Origin: Bacillus multifaciens
GTDB taxonomy: Bacteria > Bacillota > Bacilli > Bacillales > Bacillaceae_G
Direction of reading: 5' to 3'
NCBI RefSeq assembly: GCF_030756675.1
Contig: NZ_JAVBXD010000009.1
Coordinates: 1-64,000 of the forward strand
Length of the DNA: 64,000 bases
Under the pieces are notes generated by a model, which did not search any database, was not told where the DNA came from, and saw only the letters and a list, made by a program, of their open reading frames with translations. Shown in pieces: positions 8,708 to 17,846 of the stretch (position 1 is the first letter of the stretch; the number at the start of each line of letters is the position of its first letter). The translations under genes and the position numbers were made by a program.

Positions 8708-9412
8708 ATGAGTGAGATGATTTTAGAAACCAAGAACCTTTGCAAAACATTTCAAAAACAAAGGGTAGTACAAGATATTTCACTTTCTGTACCGAAACAT
8801 TCAATCTATGGATTGTTAGGTGCGAATGGGGCAGGAAAGTCGACTACTTTGAAAATGATAACGGGCATGCTTACACCTACTTCTGGTGAAATTTATTTTG
8901 ATGGTCATACATGGACACGGCGTGATTTACATTCTATCGGTGCTTTAATTGAGTCCCCTCCGCTTTATGAAAATTTAACAGCAAGAGAAAATTTGCTCGT
9001 TCGCACGACTGCTTTAGGGTTGCCAAAGTCAAGAATTGATGAAGTATTGCGTGTTGTAGAGCTAGAGAATACAGGTAAGAAAAGGGCAGGGAAATTTTCG
9101 ATGGGAATGAAGCAGCGATTAGGAATTGCCATTGCATTACTTAATCATCCGAAGCTTTTAATATTAGATGAACCAATGAATGGACTGGATCCTTTTGGGA
9201 TACAAGAATTAAGAGAATTGATTCTTTCTTTCCCTAGCAAAGGAATTACTGTTATTTTATCCAGTCACATTTTAAGCGAAGTAAGCCAGGTTGCAAATCA
9301 TGTTGGGATTATAGCTAACGGTGTATTGGGATATCAGGGGAAATTGAATAAGAACGATGACTTGGAAAACTTATTTGTACAAGTGGCGAGAAAATATAAA
9401 AGGGAGGCATAA
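8708..9412 (+). CDS. ABC transporter ATP-binding protein, lantibiotic/bacitracin-immunity type
   Basis: About 234 residues with Walker A GANGAGKST, a Q-loop region, signature FSMGMKQR, Walker B LLILDEPMNGLD and an H-loop (SSHILSEV). The start at 8708 follows AAGGAGGAAG; an upstream TTG at 8663 would place that ribosome site inside the gene. It heads a five-gene operon with two permeases and a two-component system. This layout (ATPase, two MutE/MutG- or SpaE/SpaG-like permeases, RR, HK) is typical of self-protection or antibiotic-sensing systems that remove lantibiotics from the membrane. No structural bacteriocin gene is adjacent, so immunity to an exogenous peptide is more likely. Confidence 0.85.
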   Translation: MSEMILETKNLCKTFQKQRVVQDISLSVPKHSIYGLLGANGAGKSTTLKMITGMLTPTSGEIYFDGHTWTRRDLHSIGALIESPPLYENLTARENLLVRTTALGLPKSRIDEVLRVVELENTGKKRAGKFSMGMKQRLGIAIALLNHPKLLILDEPMNGLDPFGIQELRELILSFPSKGITVILSSHILSEVSQVANHVGIIANGVLGYQGKLNKNDDLENLFVQVARKYKREA

Positions 9413-9415
9413 AAA

Positions 9416-10168
9416 ATGATTCCGTATGTTGTATCTGAAAAAATCAAAATCAAACATACTTTTTTGAATAAACTTATCTGGCTTGCTCCATTAACTCCAA
9501 TGCTGCTTACTTTTGTATTAATGAGGAGTTATTTTCAATCAGCTAGCTATAACTGGTGGTATGTTGGTATTCTTCCAGGGATGCTTTCTTTAAGTTGTGT
9601 ACTTCTTGTCGAGAAGGATAAAAAAATGAATAATCGGGCTATTTTATCGTTACCCATTTCCTTAAAACGAGTATGGCTTTCTAAAATATTACTCGTTTTA
9701 GGAATTTTGATCTGTTCTTGCATGATTATTTTTTGTGGAATACAGTTATCTAGCTTACTAGTAAATAAAGAGGATTTCCTAATAATTCCTGCAACGAATG
9801 CATTATTAGGAAGCATTGTTTTGATTATTACTGTTATGTGGCAAATTCCTGTATGTTTATTTTTAGGTAACAAAATAGGTATATTTCCAACGGTTCTATT
9901 AAATATAGGAGCAAATGCAGTCTTTGGGGTTGCATTTGCACCAGATAATAATTGGATAATTAACCCATATACGTACCCGAGCAGACTCATGATTCCTATT
10001 TTAAAAATACTACCGAATGGTTTGCCTGCAAAACCAGGAAATATAACGTTCACACCAGAACTCCTTTCCTATCATGTTATACTGCCCGGCGTGGTCATTT
10101 CGATAGTGTTGTTCCTTTTCTTCACTTATGTGACGGCAAAATGGTTTGAAAAGCAGGAGGCAAAATAA
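9416..10168 (+). CDS. ABC permease, lantibiotic-immunity (MutE/EpiE-like) type
   Basis: A 250-residue protein with about six hydrophobic helices and a short N-terminal cytoplasmic stretch. Its start is 3 nt after the ATPase stop codon. Size, topology and position identify it as the first of two ABC-2-like permease subunits that pair with the upstream ATPase. The family removes membrane-inserted lantibiotics; the specific substrate cannot be read from the sequence. Confidence 0.75.
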   Translation: MIPYVVSEKIKIKHTFLNKLIWLAPLTPMLLTFVLMRSYFQSASYNWWYVGILPGMLSLSCVLLVEKDKKMNNRAILSLPISLKRVWLSKILLVLGILICSCMIIFCGIQLSSLLVNKEDFLIIPATNALLGSIVLIITVMWQIPVCLFLGNKIGIFPTVLLNIGANAVFGVAFAPDNNWIINPYTYPSRLMIPILKILPNGLPAKPGNITFTPELLSYHVILPGVVISIVLFLFFTYVTAKWFEKQEAK

Positions 10169-10927
10169 ATGGGAGTTTTACCAAGGGTATTAAAAGCTGA
10201 TTTTCTAAAGATGAAGGGTACCATTTTTTTCTGGATACATATGGCGATGCCAATCATCGGGATTGTTCTTTTTTTAAGTTATTATTCTTTTTCTAAAGTT
10301 GATTCTATTAGTAAGGTTCCAGTCTATATTCAAGCATTATCCATGGCTTTTCCTTTGCTAATTAGTGTTGTATGTTCTTTTGTTGTGGAACAGGAATCGT
10401 TGGCAGGGAACTTTACAGAACTTTTATCAACAGAATACGGAAAGCGGAAAGCATTTATTAGTAAAGTATGTTTGCTGTTAATATGCGGATTTTGTTCTAC
10501 TATATTAGCGGTCTTTGGATTTGCGGCAGGGTTTCATTTTCTGTTAGGGCAGAATGAACTACCACTGTCTTTCTATTTTGAGATATCTTTCGTCCTTTTT
10601 GGCTGTCAGATTTTTATGTATCTATTCCATCTGTTTTTGAACTTTCGCTTTAGTAAAGGTGCTTCCATTGGAGTTGGCATTATGGAAAGCTTGCTGGCAG
10701 CTTTAATGCTTACCGGGATGGGAGAAGTTATTTGGAAATACATTCCGTGTGCGTGGGGAATGAGATTGAGTAATAGTTTTTTTATATACAAATTGAATCC
10801 AGATTTGTTTCATGCTTTACCAGTAGATACTCAAATGGGAGTAGTTATGTGTATTTGCTCAACGATTATTGTACTTGTTATGTCTCTTATCTGGTTTTCC
10901 TTTTATGAAGGGCGTAAAGAAATGTAA
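10169..10927 (+). CDS. ABC permease, lantibiotic-immunity (MutG/EpiG-like) type
   Basis: A 252-residue polytopic membrane protein beginning at the base right after the previous stop codon, consistent with strong translational coupling. It has about six helices and a VVEQESLAGNFTELLSTEYG segment after the second, a pattern common in this permease class. It probably forms a heterodimer with the preceding permease and is energised by the ATPase encoded first in the operon. Confidence 0.75.
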   Translation: MGVLPRVLKADFLKMKGTIFFWIHMAMPIIGIVLFLSYYSFSKVDSISKVPVYIQALSMAFPLLISVVCSFVVEQESLAGNFTELLSTEYGKRKAFISKVCLLLICGFCSTILAVFGFAAGFHFLLGQNELPLSFYFEISFVLFGCQIFMYLFHLFLNFRFSKGASIGVGIMESLLAALMLTGMGEVIWKYIPCAWGMRLSNSFFIYKLNPDLFHALPVDTQMGVVMCICSTIIVLVMSLIWFSFYEGRKEM

Positions 10928-10978
10928 ACATATTTTGTGAAAACAGCATTATAATGGAAGTTGGAGGAGGGGATCTGT

Positions 10979-11641
10979 ATGGCAAAAATATTAGCAATTG
11001 ATGATGAAGAAGGTATTCTTTATATTATAAAAAGTGCTTTAGAAAAAGAAGGACATGAGGTAACTGCCGTTCGTGATCCTCTTACGATTTCAAAGAACAA
11101 ATTTTCTCATTATGATTTAATTCTATTAGATGTCATGATGCCGGAAATAGATGGATTTACACTCTGTCAAGAAATCCGAAACTTGGTGGATAGTCCCATT
11201 GTGTTTCTAACTGCGAAAACAATGGAAAAGGATTTGATCACAGGGCTTAGTCTTGGCGGAGATGATTATATTACAAAGCCTTTTGGAATTGGTGAACTGC
11301 GTGCAAGAGTGTCAGCACATGTAAGACGTGAACATAGGGAAAAGCAAAATGCATTTTCTCTGTCAGGTCTTACATTTCATCTATCGTGTAAAGAAATAAA
11401 GTATGACGATACAGTTATTCCATTTACGAAAAGTGAGTACGGAATTTGTGAGTATTTAGCTTTGAATCACGGTCAAGTCTTTTCAAGAGAAAAAATCTAT
11501 GAAAATGTTTTTGGATATGATGGCGACAGTGACAATCAAGTCATTGTGGAACATATTAAAAATATTCGCTATAAATTATCTAAGTATGGTATGAATCCAA
11601 TCGAAACAGTGTGGGGAATCGGATATAAATGGAAAAGGTGA
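10979..11641 (+). CDS. OmpR-family response regulator
   Basis: About 220 residues. The receiver carries DDEE near the N-terminus, the phosphoacceptor in LILLDVMMPEIDG and Lys in YITKPF. The C-terminus is a winged helix ending VWGIGYKW, typical of OmpR/PhoB regulators. A TTG at 10961 would include the ribosome site GGAGGAGGGG within the gene, so the ATG at 10979 is preferred. It probably activates its own operon on antibiotic stress, as SpaR/BceR-like regulators do. Confidence 0.88.
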   Translation: MAKILAIDDEEGILYIIKSALEKEGHEVTAVRDPLTISKNKFSHYDLILLDVMMPEIDGFTLCQEIRNLVDSPIVFLTAKTMEKDLITGLSLGGDDYITKPFGIGELRARVSAHVRREHREKQNAFSLSGLTFHLSCKEIKYDDTVIPFTKSEYGICEYLALNHGQVFSREKIYENVFGYDGDSDNQVIVEHIKNIRYKLSKYGMNPIETVWGIGYKWKR

Positions 11642-12990
11642 AAAAACAAATCAATCTTCGCAAAATTTTTATACGGTATATTTTCGCATTTTCAATAGGG
11701 ACGATTGCTTTAGTTGCTATTCATATGAGCTTGTTCAGTATTGGCGTTAACACAGGAGTGATTCTTCCCGCGAATTATTATGAGAAACAAATTGAATCGC
11801 AAAGAGACGCCATAGTAAAAGCAGAACAAGGCGATGATCGGATTTTAAAACAATATAAATATGTTGTGTATGACTTTTCAGGAAACATCATTCAAGGGAA
11901 TATTCATAAAAATGATGCGAAGAAAATATGGGATAGCGTACAGAACAACGAAATAGGCGGAGGAGGATACTACTATGCAGTTATGAAGCGGAATAAAGAT
12001 ATTTGTGTCGTTTTATATACATTGCATACGAATTATAAAAATCCTGTTTTGCAGAAGTATTTACCAATCCCGGACATTTCTTTGATTATCTCTTTTATCC
12101 TATTATTTGTCGCAGAAGTGTTATTTCTAGCTCGTTCTTTTGGGAAATCATTGTCAAAGGAAATGCTACTTTTGAAAAAAGTAACTGATAAAATTCAAAA
12201 AGAAGATTTAGATTTTCAAGTAGAGAAGTCTAGAATAATAGAAGTGAATGAAATATTGGATTCTTTAGTAAAAATGAAAGATGAACTGAACGATTCCTTG
12301 CGTAAACAGTGGGAGATGGAAACGAATAGAAGAGAACAGATTGCTGCTTTAGCGCATGATGTCAAAACGCCATTAACGATACTGAGAGGGAATGCCGAGC
12401 TGTTAAATGAATTCGTGCTAGATTCGGATCAAAAGAAATGTAATGAGCATATTTTGAAAAGTGTTGCTGAAATGGAAATGTACATGCAATCTTTGCTCGA
12501 CATTACGAAAAGTGAGGAAGGGACTTCACTTCAATTTAAGCAAATAGAGCTTCAAAACTTTATTGATCATCTTATAGAAGAAAGTGCAATTTGTGCTTTG
12601 GACAAGCAGTTAAATCTAATGAAAGAAGTTAAGGACATACCGAAATGTATTCATGGTGATGGAGCTGCTTTGAAAAGAGCGATTATGAATGTGATGATGA
12701 ATGCCATTGAATATTCCCCGGTATGTGGTGACTTGTTGTTCACAGTTGAAACCGTTCATGATAAGGTTCAATTTATTATCGAGGATGCAGGAAGAGGATT
12801 TACAAAAGAAGAAATGAATGCAGCTACAGAGCAATTTTATAGGGGCGATAAAAGTAGACATTCAAAACATCATCATGGAATCGGACTATATATTGCGAAA
12901 AACTTTGCAAAGCAGCATGGTGGAAATATTTACTTAAGTCATTCAGAAAAGCTAGGCGGAGCAAAAGTTATTTTGGAAGTAGCGGTGTAG
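11629..12990 (+). CDS. Sensor histidine kinase, SpaK/NisK-like
   Basis: A 453-residue kinase: TM about 15-38, extracytoplasmic segment of about 100 residues, TM about 146-168, HAMP-like linker, phosphoacceptor motif AALAHDVKTPLT, then ATPase motifs NAIEYS, DAGRGF and HHGIGLYIAK. It overlaps the regulator gene by 13 nt. Ligand sensing through the ~100-residue extracellular loop contrasts with the short-loop Bce kinases and fits lantibiotic-type sensors. The inducing compound is unknown. Confidence 0.87.
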   Translation: MEKVKKQINLRKIFIRYIFAFSIGTIALVAIHMSLFSIGVNTGVILPANYYEKQIESQRDAIVKAEQGDDRILKQYKYVVYDFSGNIIQGNIHKNDAKKIWDSVQNNEIGGGGYYYAVMKRNKDICVVLYTLHTNYKNPVLQKYLPIPDISLIISFILLFVAEVLFLARSFGKSLSKEMLLLKKVTDKIQKEDLDFQVEKSRIIEVNEILDSLVKMKDELNDSLRKQWEMETNRREQIAALAHDVKTPLTILRGNAELLNEFVLDSDQKKCNEHILKSVAEMEMYMQSLLDITKSEEGTSLQFKQIELQNFIDHLIEESAICALDKQLNLMKEVKDIPKCIHGDGAALKRAIMNVMMNAIEYSPVCGDLLFTVETVHDKVQFIIEDAGRGFTKEEMNAATEQFYRGDKSRHSKHHHGIGLYIAKNFAKQHGGNIYLSHSEKLGGAKVILEVAV

Positions 12991-13003
12991 TGAAGAAATT
13001 GCA

Positions 13004-13040
13004 CAAAAAACGCATCAGACGTTGATTTGATGCGTTTTTT
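13004..13040 (+). terminator. Rho-independent terminator
   Basis: AAAACGCATCA pairs with TGATGCGTTTT and is followed by a T-run. It ends the ABC/two-component operon. Confidence 0.9.
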
Positions 13041-13174
13041 CTTATAATCCTGTGTTAAGGATTGGTGTAGTGTTACAGGTACATTTTTATGTCTTTTGTA
13101 GGAATTTAAACTATTTCAGAGAATATCTCCATGTTAGGAAGTAAGACGAAATTTCAATTTGAGGAGAATTTCAT

Positions 13175-14008
13175 ATGATAAGGGAATGTGAGTTTGAAGA
13201 TTTAGAGCAACTTGTAAAAATAAGTAGTGTGGGAGTAATCGATGTTGATTTGAATAACATGATGACTATTTTTAAGGAAACGAAACATTTTTTAGTGTGG
13301 GATGAATTAGGAGTAAAAGGCTTCGCTTTTGTGATCATAAGAAATGAAGAGAAAAGAGAGTGGGATATTCAGGTTTACGTTGATCCAAGAGAAAGAAGAA
13401 AAGGAATCGGTACGTTACTTCATCAAGAAATTCATAAGATTGTAGAAACCGAAAACCCAAGTGTTTTCGTTACAGAAGTAAGAGTAGATGTAGAAAATCC
13501 AGCTTCTTTTTACGAAAGGTTAGGGTATAAAAAATGGTTTGGGTCACCAAGTATGTGTTATACAGGAGGGGTTCAACCAGATGTAGATCTTGAATTCATT
13601 CCTTATGAAGATAAGTTTTACGAACAATATGCCGAGTGCAGAGCGGCATGTTTTTATGAAATTGCCGTGAAAAATGATTTTAAACCATATGTAATCCCGC
13701 TAAGTGAACAAGATAAACAGGCGTTATCGAACAAGCCGATATATATTACATTACATAATGAACAACTTGTAGGAGCAATTACTATTGAAGATGGATACTT
13801 AGATCATATTATGGTTTCACCAGCATATCAGGGAAAGGGATATGGCAAAAAAATTACGCAATTTGGGATAAATAGAGCATTAAGCAATGGGGATACTTCT
13901 ATTCAACTTTGTTATATAGAAGGGAATAGTAAGGCAGAGAATCTGTATAAATCGTTAGGGTTTGAAATTGTTCGAATTATGCATGTGTATAGGAAATTTA
14001 TGGAGTAA
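13175..14008 (+). CDS. Tandem GNAT acetyltransferase
   Basis: A 277-residue protein made of two GNAT folds. The first (about 1-130) has an acetyl-CoA loop DPRERRKGIGTLL; the second (about 145-275) has SPAYQGKGYGKKI and the closing ENLYKSLGFE. Both look intact, so both may bind acetyl-CoA, although in many tandem GNATs one half is structural. The acceptor substrate is unknown. Good ribosome site GAGGAG at about -9. It is followed after 42 nt by an SMI1/KNR4 gene in the same direction, possibly a small operon. Confidence 0.85.
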   Translation: MIRECEFEDLEQLVKISSVGVIDVDLNNMMTIFKETKHFLVWDELGVKGFAFVIIRNEEKREWDIQVYVDPRERRKGIGTLLHQEIHKIVETENPSVFVTEVRVDVENPASFYERLGYKKWFGSPSMCYTGGVQPDVDLEFIPYEDKFYEQYAECRAACFYEIAVKNDFKPYVIPLSEQDKQALSNKPIYITLHNEQLVGAITIEDGYLDHIMVSPAYQGKGYGKKITQFGINRALSNGDTSIQLCYIEGNSKAENLYKSLGFEIVRIMHVYRKFME

Positions 14009-14050
14009 AGATTCGCGGATACCAAATAGAAATTCCGAGAGGGATTTTGA

Positions 14051-14491
14051 ATGAAATGGATAAACTTCATTGAGAGCTTCACGGTAGATTGTAAGTTTTA
14101 TCCACCAGCACGAGAGGAAGCAATAGTCCGAATGGAAGAAATGTTTCAAGTGCAATTTCCAAATGAATTGAAAGATTTTCTTCGTGAAACGGATGGGGTG
14201 ACATACACTGCGTATGATCTCTCTTTAGTTTGGAGTGCGAAGCTAATTCAAAGAGAAAATTTGTATATGCGCCGGCAAGAAGGCGTTCAAGAGTTTCATA
14301 TGCCTTTTGCTTCTATGTTGTTTGTTGCTGATGCAGGGAATGGCGATCTTTTTGGCTATTGCGTGCAAAATGGAGTGATTAAAAACGATGACATTTATGT
14401 TTGGAATCATGAAGATAACAGTACAACATGGGTGGCGCATTCTCTACAATCATTTATAGATGGGTGGTATAACGGGAGAATTTCTATATAG
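14051..14491 (+). CDS. SMI1/KNR4 family protein
   Basis: A 146-residue protein with the family pattern: an early ...LKDFLRETDGV, a middle FASMLFVADAGNGDLFGY segment (FGY-type core) and a C-terminal SLQSFIDGWYNG. In bacteria this fold often serves as an immunity protein for contact-dependent toxins (SUKH superfamily). No toxin gene is adjacent, so it could be an orphan immunity protein or a housekeeping member. Confidence 0.82.
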   Translation: MKWINFIESFTVDCKFYPPAREEAIVRMEEMFQVQFPNELKDFLRETDGVTYTAYDLSLVWSAKLIQRENLYMRRQEGVQEFHMPFASMLFVADAGNGDLFGYCVQNGVIKNDDIYVWNHEDNSTTWVAHSLQSFIDGWYNGRISI

Positions 14492-14530
14492 TAAAATAAG
14501 CAATCTGATATCAATGGATAGTTAAAAGAT

Positions 14531-14559
14531 AAAAAAGAGCTTTACCAAAGCTCTTTTTT
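14531..14559. terminator. Bidirectional terminator
   Basis: AAAAAAGAGCTTT pairs with AAAGCTCTTTTTT with a 3-nt loop, between the convergent SMI1 and DUF3955 genes. Confidence 0.9.
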
Positions 14560-14565
14560 CGTCTA

Positions 14566-14760
14566 TTACTTAACTGTCTTCATTTTACTTACAACAAGAC
14601 CAATGATACCGATAGCGATTAACGAATAACCCATTGGTAATAAGTAAAATGGTTCTACAAGCTTACCATCCGGAGCGACTGTAGATCCGGCAGTATTAAA
14701 GCCAACGATGCATCCGATTCCTAAAATAAATGGTAGTAAAGTTAAAATATATTTTTTCAT
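14566..14760 (-). CDS. Small membrane protein, DUF3955-like
   Basis: A 64-residue protein with two hydrophobic helices separated by a polar loop (AGSTVAPDGKLVEPF). The pattern matches the DUF3955 family of small Firmicute membrane proteins, whose function is unknown. It has a good ribosome site (GGAGG) and a terminator directly downstream, so it is very probably a real single gene. Confidence 0.75.
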   Translation of the reverse strand: MKKYILTLLPFILGIGCIVGFNTAGSTVAPDGKLVEPFYLLPMGYSLIAIGIIGLVVSKMKTVK

Positions 14761-14898
14761 ATTAAACCTCCATGTGTAGGGATATTTTTTATAAAATAAC
14801 TGCTTTATAGTTGTAATTATAGTACTGTCATGTAGCTAGTACTATTCATATAGGTGACAAAAAGCTTACAGATTTGTAAGAGGGGAGGAGAATGTTAA

Positions 14899-15774
14899 AT
14901 GAATAAGTTACAACAAGTAATCGGAAAATTTAACTTGAATGTATTAGCAATTGAGGATGTTCCGCAGTCTTTTAGTTCGGCAGTTTATAAAATTAAGTTG
15001 ATGGATCATCGCATAGTTTATATAAAAATTCCTTATTCGAAAGCAAAGCTTGAACGTGAGTATACGGTGCTTGAACGATTACGCGAGGAGTTATCTGTAC
15101 CACAAGTGTTAGATTATTGGGAAGGTAATGAGGATGTTACTGGCGCACTGTTGTTATCTTCAATTAACGGTGTGCCGGCTACAGGGAGGGTGGATGCAGC
15201 CTTAGCCTATGATATTGGCGTGCAACATGCTAAGCTGCATGCGATTATTCCAAGTGAACAGGATTTTAGCAGTGCTGTTTCAAATGTGTATAATCAATGG
15301 TCTGAGTTTATTCACGGGCAATTTTATTCTTTCGCAGAAGATGTAAAGGAAGTAATGGAACCGCGTTTATTTGAACAATCATTGCAACATTTTGATCGTC
15401 AACTTAAATTACTTCCATCTCCAGACGGACCTTGTTTTATACATATGGATTTTCGGCCAGGGAATATTTTAGTTTATGAAAACCAAGTGGCCGGCATCAT
15501 TGATTTTGAAAGTGTCCGTATCGGCGCGACCGAAATGGATTTTACAAAAATCAATCGTGATATTTTCATGAAATATCCTGGAACAATGGAGGCTTATCAG
15601 CGAGGCTATGAATCCATTCGGTCGCTTATTAATTTGCAAGAAGTTTTGCCGTTTTATCGTTTTACCGATGCGTTTAATTCGATCGGTTGGTGTAAACGAA
15701 GAGGCGTTGAAAAGAATCAAGCTTTTTTACAGGAGAATTTAGCGTATTTAAACGCTTTTTTTGTAAACGTATGA
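14899..15774 (+). CDS. Aminoglycoside phosphotransferase (APH)-like kinase
   Basis: A 291-residue protein of the APH/choline-kinase fold. The catalytic loop FIHMDFRPGN carries the base Asp, and IIDFESV carries the metal-binding Asp. The N-terminal lobe includes the nucleotide-binding Lys region (IVYIKIPYS). In Bacillus such chromosomal proteins more often act on small metabolites than give drug resistance, so the substrate should be left open. It has its own ribosome site (GGGGAGGAG) and ends 17 bp from the convergent FGE-like gene. Confidence 0.8.
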   Translation: MNKLQQVIGKFNLNVLAIEDVPQSFSSAVYKIKLMDHRIVYIKIPYSKAKLEREYTVLERLREELSVPQVLDYWEGNEDVTGALLLSSINGVPATGRVDAALAYDIGVQHAKLHAIIPSEQDFSSAVSNVYNQWSEFIHGQFYSFAEDVKEVMEPRLFEQSLQHFDRQLKLLPSPDGPCFIHMDFRPGNILVYENQVAGIIDFESVRIGATEMDFTKINRDIFMKYPGTMEAYQRGYESIRSLINLQEVLPFYRFTDAFNSIGWCKRRGVEKNQAFLQENLAYLNAFFVNV

Positions 15775-15791
15775 TAGGTGAAGATGGATTA

Positions 15792-16484
15792 TCAAACTGT
15801 ATTGTCACGGTGAATAGACCGGGCAAGACGAAACCCAAGGTCATCGATACGAAAGGTTGGATGGCTGCGACGACGACACGAAGCTCCGCAACCTCTGGCT
15901 TCTTCAGCCCAGCTGCCTCCTCGAAAAATTCGGTAGGAGCCGTATACTTGTTCATCATATAAATCCCAGCACCACTCCCAAACGTTTCCTAACATATCAT
16001 ATAGACCCCATGCATTCGGTTCTTTTTTTCCTGCTTCGTGGAGTATGCCGCCTGAATTTTCATCATACCAGGCAATCCTATCAAGCTCTCCGTACCTATA
16101 ACCAGTAGTTCCTGCTTTACATGCATATTGCCACTCTGCTTCTGAAGGAAGGCGGTAGCCGTCTGCTTCCCAATCACAAATCACGTTTTTACCATCGTGA
16201 CTTATAGAATAACACTCTTTCAGTCCAGCTTTCTGCGAAAGGAGATTACAAAAGGAAATGGCATCGTGCCAAGAAATGTTTACAGCCGGTTTTGGATCTC
16301 CGGTAAAAGAAGGTTGATTTATAATTGCATAGTATAGATCCATAGTTACAGGATAACGGGCAAGAAGAAATGGTTTGATTTCAACTTTCCATGTGCGTTT
16401 TATTCTATCGTCTCTTAATTGTACTTCGCCCCCTGGAATTTTTACCATTGGATGGTCAATGGAATGTATGATTTCATTGGACAC
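15792..16484 (-). CDS. Formylglycine-generating-enzyme (SUMF1/FGE)-like protein
   Basis: A 230-residue protein with the FGE-sulfatase/C-lectin-like fold: VKIPGGEVQLRD at the start, RYPVTMDLYYA, YRLPSEAEWQYACKAG, DMLGNVWEWCWDLYD, FRGGSWAEEARGCGASCRRR and GFRLARS at the end. In true FGEs these residues oxidise a cysteine of sulfatases; many bacterial members have other or unknown roles. No sulfatase gene is near. The family call is strong and the substrate open. Confidence 0.85.
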   Translation of the reverse strand: MSNEIIHSIDHPMVKIPGGEVQLRDDRIKRTWKVEIKPFLLARYPVTMDLYYAIINQPSFTGDPKPAVNISWHDAISFCNLLSQKAGLKECYSISHDGKNVICDWEADGYRLPSEAEWQYACKAGTTGYRYGELDRIAWYDENSGGILHEAGKKEPNAWGLYDMLGNVWEWCWDLYDEQVYGSYRIFRGGSWAEEARGCGASCRRRSHPTFRIDDLGFRLARSIHRDNTV

Positions 16485-16611
16485 TTTATCCGCCTCCTAA
16501 TGAATAGTGTTTTACAAATTTTACCTTGTTCCGAAGCGTGAAAGCAATATAAAAAAATGCATAATTGTAAGAGAACAAGGTTGTATAGGGGCAAAGGTTC
16601 ATCATATATAA

Positions 16612-16642
16612 AACAAAAAAGCCCGGCGATTGCCGAGCTTTT
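16612..16642 (-). terminator. Terminator of prsA
   Basis: Read on the minus strand, AAAAGCTCGGC pairs with GCCGGGCTTTT and is followed by TTTTG. It begins 2 bp after the prsA stop codon. Confidence 0.88.
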
Positions 16643-16644
16643 CA

Positions 16645-17493
16645 TTATTTCTTCGATTCTTTTTCAGCTTTTGGAGTTTCGAAAATATCTTTTAAGTCTT
16701 TATCTTCGATCTTCACATCTGCTTTTTTGATTTCTTTTGTAACAAGATCGTTCATAAATTGAGCATCTTTCATTTTCTTGTCAACAAGATCATTTTTAAT
16801 GCTATCTTTTTCTTGGTCGAATGGTTTTAATTCTTTAATATCAGTTACTTTAATGATGTGGTAACCGAATTGTGTTTTTACAGGATTACTGATTTCGTCT
16901 TTTTTCAGTTTATATGCAGCATCTTCAAATTCTTTTACCATGCTACCTGGTTTGAAGTATCCTAAGTCGCCGCCTTTATCTTTTGAACCTGGATCTTGAG
17001 AGTATTGTTTTGCTAAGTCTTCAAAAGACTTACCTTGTGCTAGTTCGTCTTTTACTTTTTTCGCAGTTTCTTCATCTTTTACAAGAATGTGGCTTGCTTT
17101 AATTTCAGGTTTGTAATTGTCTTTTACTTCTTTATCTGTGATGCTTTTTTTCACAGCCTCTTTCATTGCAAGCTCGCCGCGAACACTTTCTTTTAGTTGT
17201 TTTTCAGTCACGCCGCTTTGTTTTAATACACTAGCAAATTGATCGCCGTATTGCTTTTTGTATTCGTCAAAGCGTTTATTAACGGTATCATCTTTTACTG
17301 GGTAGTTTTTAATGAATACTTTTTCCATTACAAGGTTACGTAAGACGTTTTTACCGCCTTGTTGTTTCATTGCATTATAGAACTCGTCTTTTGTAACATC
17401 CCCAGCTTTTGATGTTACAACTTTGTCAGAAGTGCCACATGCTGATAATGTGAATACACTTGTTACAGCTAGGGCAAGTATTGCTTTCTTCAT
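16645..17493 (-). CDS. prsA: PrsA foldase lipoprotein
   Basis: About 282 residues: a lipoprotein signal peptide with lipobox LSAC (Cys19), an N-terminal chaperone region, a parvulin-type peptidyl-prolyl isomerase domain ([12 protein letters not shown] ... [10 protein letters not shown] ... [10 protein letters not shown]) and a charged C-terminal region. PrsA sits on the outer face of the membrane and folds exported proteins. The open frame extends upstream, but the real start at 17493 is fixed by the signal peptide and the GGAG ribosome site. B. cereus-group genomes encode several PrsA paralogues; synteny with yhaI-scoC-hit-ecs marks this as the B. subtilis-like prsA locus. A short A-type repeat lies in its leader region. 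Confidence 0.95.
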   Translation of the reverse strand: MKKAILALAVTSVFTLSACGTSDKVVTSKAGDVTKDEFYNAMKQQGGKNVLRNLVMEKVFIKNYPVKDDTVNKRFDEYKKQYGDQFASVLKQSGVTEKQLKESVRGELAMKEAVKKSITDKEVKDNYKPEIKASHILVKDEETAKKVKDELAQGKSFEDLAKQYSQDPGSKDKGGDLGYFKPGSMVKEFEDAAYKLKKDEISNPVKTQFGYHIIKVTDIKELKPFDQEKDSIKNDLVDKKMKDAQFMNDLVTKEIKKADVKIEDKDLKDIFETPKAEKESKK

Positions 17494-17525
17494 GAAATAA
17501 ACACTCCTACTATTATGTATTTTTG

Positions 17526-17578
17526 AATCCCGTATAAACGGGCAGTACGCCCCCATTAATGGAAGTTTCACTTTATAG
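17526..17578. repeat. Minimal A-module repeat fragment
   Basis: ATCCCGTATAAACGGGCAGT followed directly by the right end AATGGAAGTTTCACTTTAT. It is an internally deleted member of the repeat family at 1601-1876, just upstream of prsA. Confidence 0.65.
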
Positions 17579-17737
17579 TATAAGCAATATGTACAAAATT
17601 TAATATAACATATTTCGATGTGTTTTCCTATTGATAAAGAAAAATTACCCATATGTTGGTGAGGATTGTCAGATTCGGTCATGTCACCATTTTGGGCTTA
17701 CACGCATACAAAGAGAAATGAGGAGGTTGAATATATA

Positions 17738-17809
17738 ATGAATCAACAATTAATTTTGTGGCTTGTGTTATTTATTTTATTAGTAATAGTAGGTATAATT
17801 TGTTTATAG
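17738..17809 (+). CDS. Tiny membrane peptide (23 aa)
   Basis: ATG preceded by GAGGAGG at good spacing. The product is a single hydrophobic helix (WLVLFILLVIVGIICL) after MNQQLI. The LFILLVIVG core resembles the hydrophobic tail of YjcZ/SscA-type sporulation peptides, but the glycine-rich head is missing. A terminator follows 4 bp later, supporting a real transcription unit. Function unknown. Confidence 0.6.
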   Translation: MNQQLILWLVLFILLVIVGIICL

Positions 17810-17812
17810 AGG

Positions 17813-17846
17813 AAAAAAGTGAGGAAGGGGTTTCCTTCCTCACTTT
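17813..17846. terminator. Bidirectional terminator
   Basis: AAAGTGAGGAAGG pairs with CCTTCCTCACTTT between the tiny peptide gene and the convergent small membrane gene. Confidence 0.88.

Noticed and set aside
15774-15962. Plus-strand frames downstream of the phosphotransferase-like gene
   Set aside because: They are antisense to the FGE-like gene, which has clear family motifs.
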